A DNA stretch of 6,310 nt from assembly GCA_023437865.1 (NCBI GenBank), contig JAEZFE010000473.1:1-6310 (forward strand). Reading direction: 5' to 3'. Below the pieces are notes generated by a model, which ran no database searches, was not told the DNA's origin, and was given only the letters and a program-made list of their open reading frames with translations. This document shows, in pieces, positions 4,970 to 6,310 of this stretch. The stretch's first letter is position 1. Each line of letters opens with the position of its first letter. The translations under genes were made by a program, and so were the position numbers. The DNA is from Pseudomonadota bacterium (GTDB taxonomy: Bacteria; Pseudomonadota; Alphaproteobacteria; Rhodospirillales; Magnetospirillaceae).

Positions 4970-5948
4970 GGCTTCTATTCGCCAGCGAGGGGACAAGTGG
5001 CAGGCCCAGGTGCGCCGCAAAGGCGTTACACCTCTGGTTCAGTCGTTCATGAAATACGCCGATGCGGTCAAGTGGGCGCGCACGATTGAGGCGACCATAG
5101 ACATCGGGCAGGAGCCGCCCGAAGCCAGCATCATGGCGCGGACAAAGTTCCGCCAACTCCTCGCCCGCTACTTGGCCGAGGTGACGCCGCAGAAGCGTAG
5201 CCAGCGCATGGAAACATCGCGCATCAATCGGCTGCTCAAACACGAGATGGCCGAAATGGCCTTGGACAAGCTGACCTCGGGCGTCTTCGCGTCATTCCGC
5301 GATCAACGGCTCAAGAAGGTCGGCCCACAGACGGTGCGGCATGACCTGAACCTCCTGGCCCACATCATCAAGACCGCGATGATTGATTGGGACTTCCCGT
5401 TCAAGGAAAACCCGCTGGACCGACTTCGGAAACCTGCCATCCCATCTGGGCGCATTCGGCGGGTCAGCGCAGAAGAACTGATTTTGATGCGGGCGGGAAT
5501 GGAACGCTCGGAATCCACCTACCTCATGCCCATGGTGGACTTCGCCATTGAAACGGCCATGAGGCGTGGCGAAATCCTCGGTCTACTCTGGAAACATATT
5601 GACCTTGAGCGGGGCACTGCGCACCTGCCGATGACCAAGAATGGGCATTCCCGCACCGTTCCCCTGTCCAGCAAGGCCCGCGCTATTCTCTCCGCCCAGC
5701 CTCGGCGTCGGGTGCGAGTGTTTCCCGTCACTGAAACGGCGGTGCGGCTCGCCTGGGATCGGCTAATGCGCCGCGCCAAGATCAAGGATCTCCACTTCCA
5801 CGACTTGCGGCATGAGGCCATCTCCCGGCTGTTTGAGAAGGGCTTGTCCATTCCCGAGGTGGCCCTTATTAGCGGTCACCGGGATGCCCGGATGTTATTC
5901 CGCTACACCCACCTGACTGCCGAGGAGGTGGGGAAGAAGTTGGACTGA
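4968..5948 (+). CDS. Tyrosine-type site-specific integrase
   Basis: Catalyses integration and probably excision of the element by a phosphotyrosine intermediate. The 326-aa protein has an N-terminal arm-type DNA-binding region (ASIRQRGDKWQAQVRRKG, residues 2-19), a SAM-like core-binding domain (about 57-155) and a C-terminal catalytic domain. All active-site residues are visible: Arg199 in AMRRGEIL, Lys224 in MTKNGHSR, His278 and Arg281 in FHDLRHE, His304 in SGHRD and nucleophile Tyr313 in FRYTH. It therefore looks functional. ATG 4968 is preferred, with GAGGG 5 nt upstream; an in-frame GTG at 4962 overlaps that site. It lies about 120 bp from the broken tRNA-Gly, its presumed target, and on the same strand. 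The exact subfamily is not recognised. GC is lower than in the chromosomal genes to the left. Confidence 0.96.
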   Translation: MASIRQRGDKWQAQVRRKGVTPLVQSFMKYADAVKWARTIEATIDIGQEPPEASIMARTKFRQLLARYLAEVTPQKRSQRMETSRINRLLKHEMAEMALDKLTSGVFASFRDQRLKKVGPQTVRHDLNLLAHIIKTAMIDWDFPFKENPLDRLRKPAIPSGRIRRVSAEELILMRAGMERSESTYLMPMVDFAIETAMRRGEILGLLWKHIDLERGTAHLPMTKNGHSRTVPLSSKARAILSAQPRRRVRVFPVTETAVRLAWDRLMRRAKIKDLHFHDLRHEAISRLFEKGLSIPEVALISGHRDARMLFRYTHLTAEEVGKKLD

Positions 5949-5957
5949 CCGATACAT

Positions 5958-5980
5958 CGGCGTCCGTTTAGCGGACGCCG
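5958..5980. terminator. Shared hairpin between convergent recombinase genes
   Basis: Perfect 9-bp inverted repeat CGGCGTCCG (5958-5966) and CGGACGCCG (5972-5980) around a 5-nt loop, 10 bp past the integrase stop. The loop holds the TAA stop codon of the minus-strand serine recombinase, so one stem serves both genes. Neither side has a T-run, so it is a candidate bidirectional terminator of uncertain strength. Confidence 0.55.
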
Positions 5981-6310
5981 GTCGCCTCATCTTCGGCCAG
6001 CACCCTGTAAACGCTGGCGCGACCGATGCCCAATCGCTTGGCGATTTCGGTCGCACCCATGCCCTCGGCCTTCAACCGGCGAACCGTTTCGGTATCAATG
6101 GTCGGCTTCCTGCCCTGGTAGACCCCCGCAGCCTTGGCCTTTGCGATGCCTTCCATCTGTCGCTCGCGACGAAGGTTGGTCTCAAACTCGGCGAATACCC
6201 CGAGCATATCCAAGAAGCACTTCCCCGCAGCCGTGCTGGTATCAATGGGCTGCTCGGTTGTCCGCAGGCTCGCGCCCTTGGCGCGCAGTTCCCGGACGAT
6301 GTCTTGGAGG
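5968..6310 (-). CDS. Serine recombinase (resolvase/invertase), C-terminal part
   Basis: Pin/Hin/Tn3-resolvase family site-specific recombinase, 5'-truncated by the window edge. The frame is open from 6309 to the TAA at 5970-5968, about 113 codons, roughly the C-terminal 60% of a 185-200-aa protein. Visible parts are LQDIVRELRAKGASLRTTEQ, then TSTAAGKCFLDMLGVFAEFE (end of the catalytic domain and start of the long E helix), LRRERQMEGIAKAKAAGVYQ with GRKP, and a C-terminal helix-turn-helix MGATEIAKRLGIGRASVYRV. The catalytic serine lies in the unseen N-terminus, so activity cannot be judged. A TTG at 6213 could pose as a start, but family homology continues upstream without a break. It converges on the integrase with 19 bp between the stop codons. 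It may act as an invertase or resolvase for the element or belong to a nested transposon. Confidence 0.92.
   Translation of the reverse strand, partial: LQDIVRELRAKGASLRTTEQPIDTSTAAGKCFLDMLGVFAEFETNLRRERQMEGIAKAKAAGVYQGRKPTIDTETVRRLKAEGMGATEIAKRLGIGRASVYRVLAEDEATGVR

Larger units (their letters stand above)
4846..6310 (+). mobile_element. Left end of an integrated genetic element (partial)
   Basis: From the tRNA break onward the DNA carries a tyrosine integrase and a convergent serine recombinase gene. Its GC (about 53-58% in rows I counted) is lower than the 65-68% of the neighbouring operon. Junction in a tRNA gene plus integrase beside it is the standard layout of a prophage or integrative island. 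No structural phage, conjugation or cargo gene is inside the window, so its type and length are unknown. Confidence 0.75.

Noticed and set aside
6211..6213. TTG at 6213 as true start of a short 81-aa recombinase-like protein
   Set aside because: Serine-recombinase homology continues without interruption upstream to the window edge, so the short form is an artefact of the partial sequence.

Overview
The window looks like a high-GC alphaproteobacterial chromosome, probably of the order Rhodospirillales (Magnetospirillum-like). This is inferred from protein character (class 2 PyrD paired with a DUF952 gene, thioredoxin-reductase-like ferredoxin-NADP reductase) and base composition; no database search was possible. 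Most core genes sit near 65-68% GC in the rows I counted by hand. The left-most gene and the right-most block drop to about 53-58%.

Left part (1-1305, minus strand): a RimJ/RimL-type GNAT acetyltransferase with a probable GTG start at 525, then a DJ-1/PfpI-family protein whose nucleophilic cysteine position is a glycine. A strong Shine-Dalgarno in front of a 20-codon orphan ORF lies between them on the plus strand. A hairpin lies just past the PfpI-like stop codon.

Middle part (1407-4764, plus strand): a compact four-gene operon. It encodes a DUF952 protein, quinone-dependent dihydroorotate dehydrogenase (pyrD), a TIGR01459-type HAD hydrolase and a ferredoxin/flavodoxin-NADP reductase. The first three genes are joined by two TGATG stop/start overlaps, the fourth follows after 26 bp, and an 11-bp GC-rich hairpin closes the unit. 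pyrD gives the operon a pyrimidine-synthesis theme, but the sequence does not show how the others connect to it.

Right part (4764-6310): this is the most interesting section. A well-formed promoter (TTGCGC, 17 bp, TATAAC) leads into the 5' half of a tRNA-Gly(CCC) gene. Similarity to tRNA stops exactly at the end of the anticodon loop and unrelated DNA begins. About 120 bp later comes a complete tyrosine integrase, followed by a convergent Pin/Hin-type serine recombinase that runs off the window. This reads as the left end of an integrated element that split the tRNA gene at the anticodon loop. The integrase points the same way as the tRNA, so the tRNA promoter may now feed it. A 12-bp stem can bury the integrase Shine-Dalgarno and start codon. 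Either the far end of the element rebuilds the tRNA, or the cell reads GGG codons with another glycine tRNA.

No gene-free stretch exceeds 300 bp. No CRISPR array, rRNA or complete tRNA was seen.
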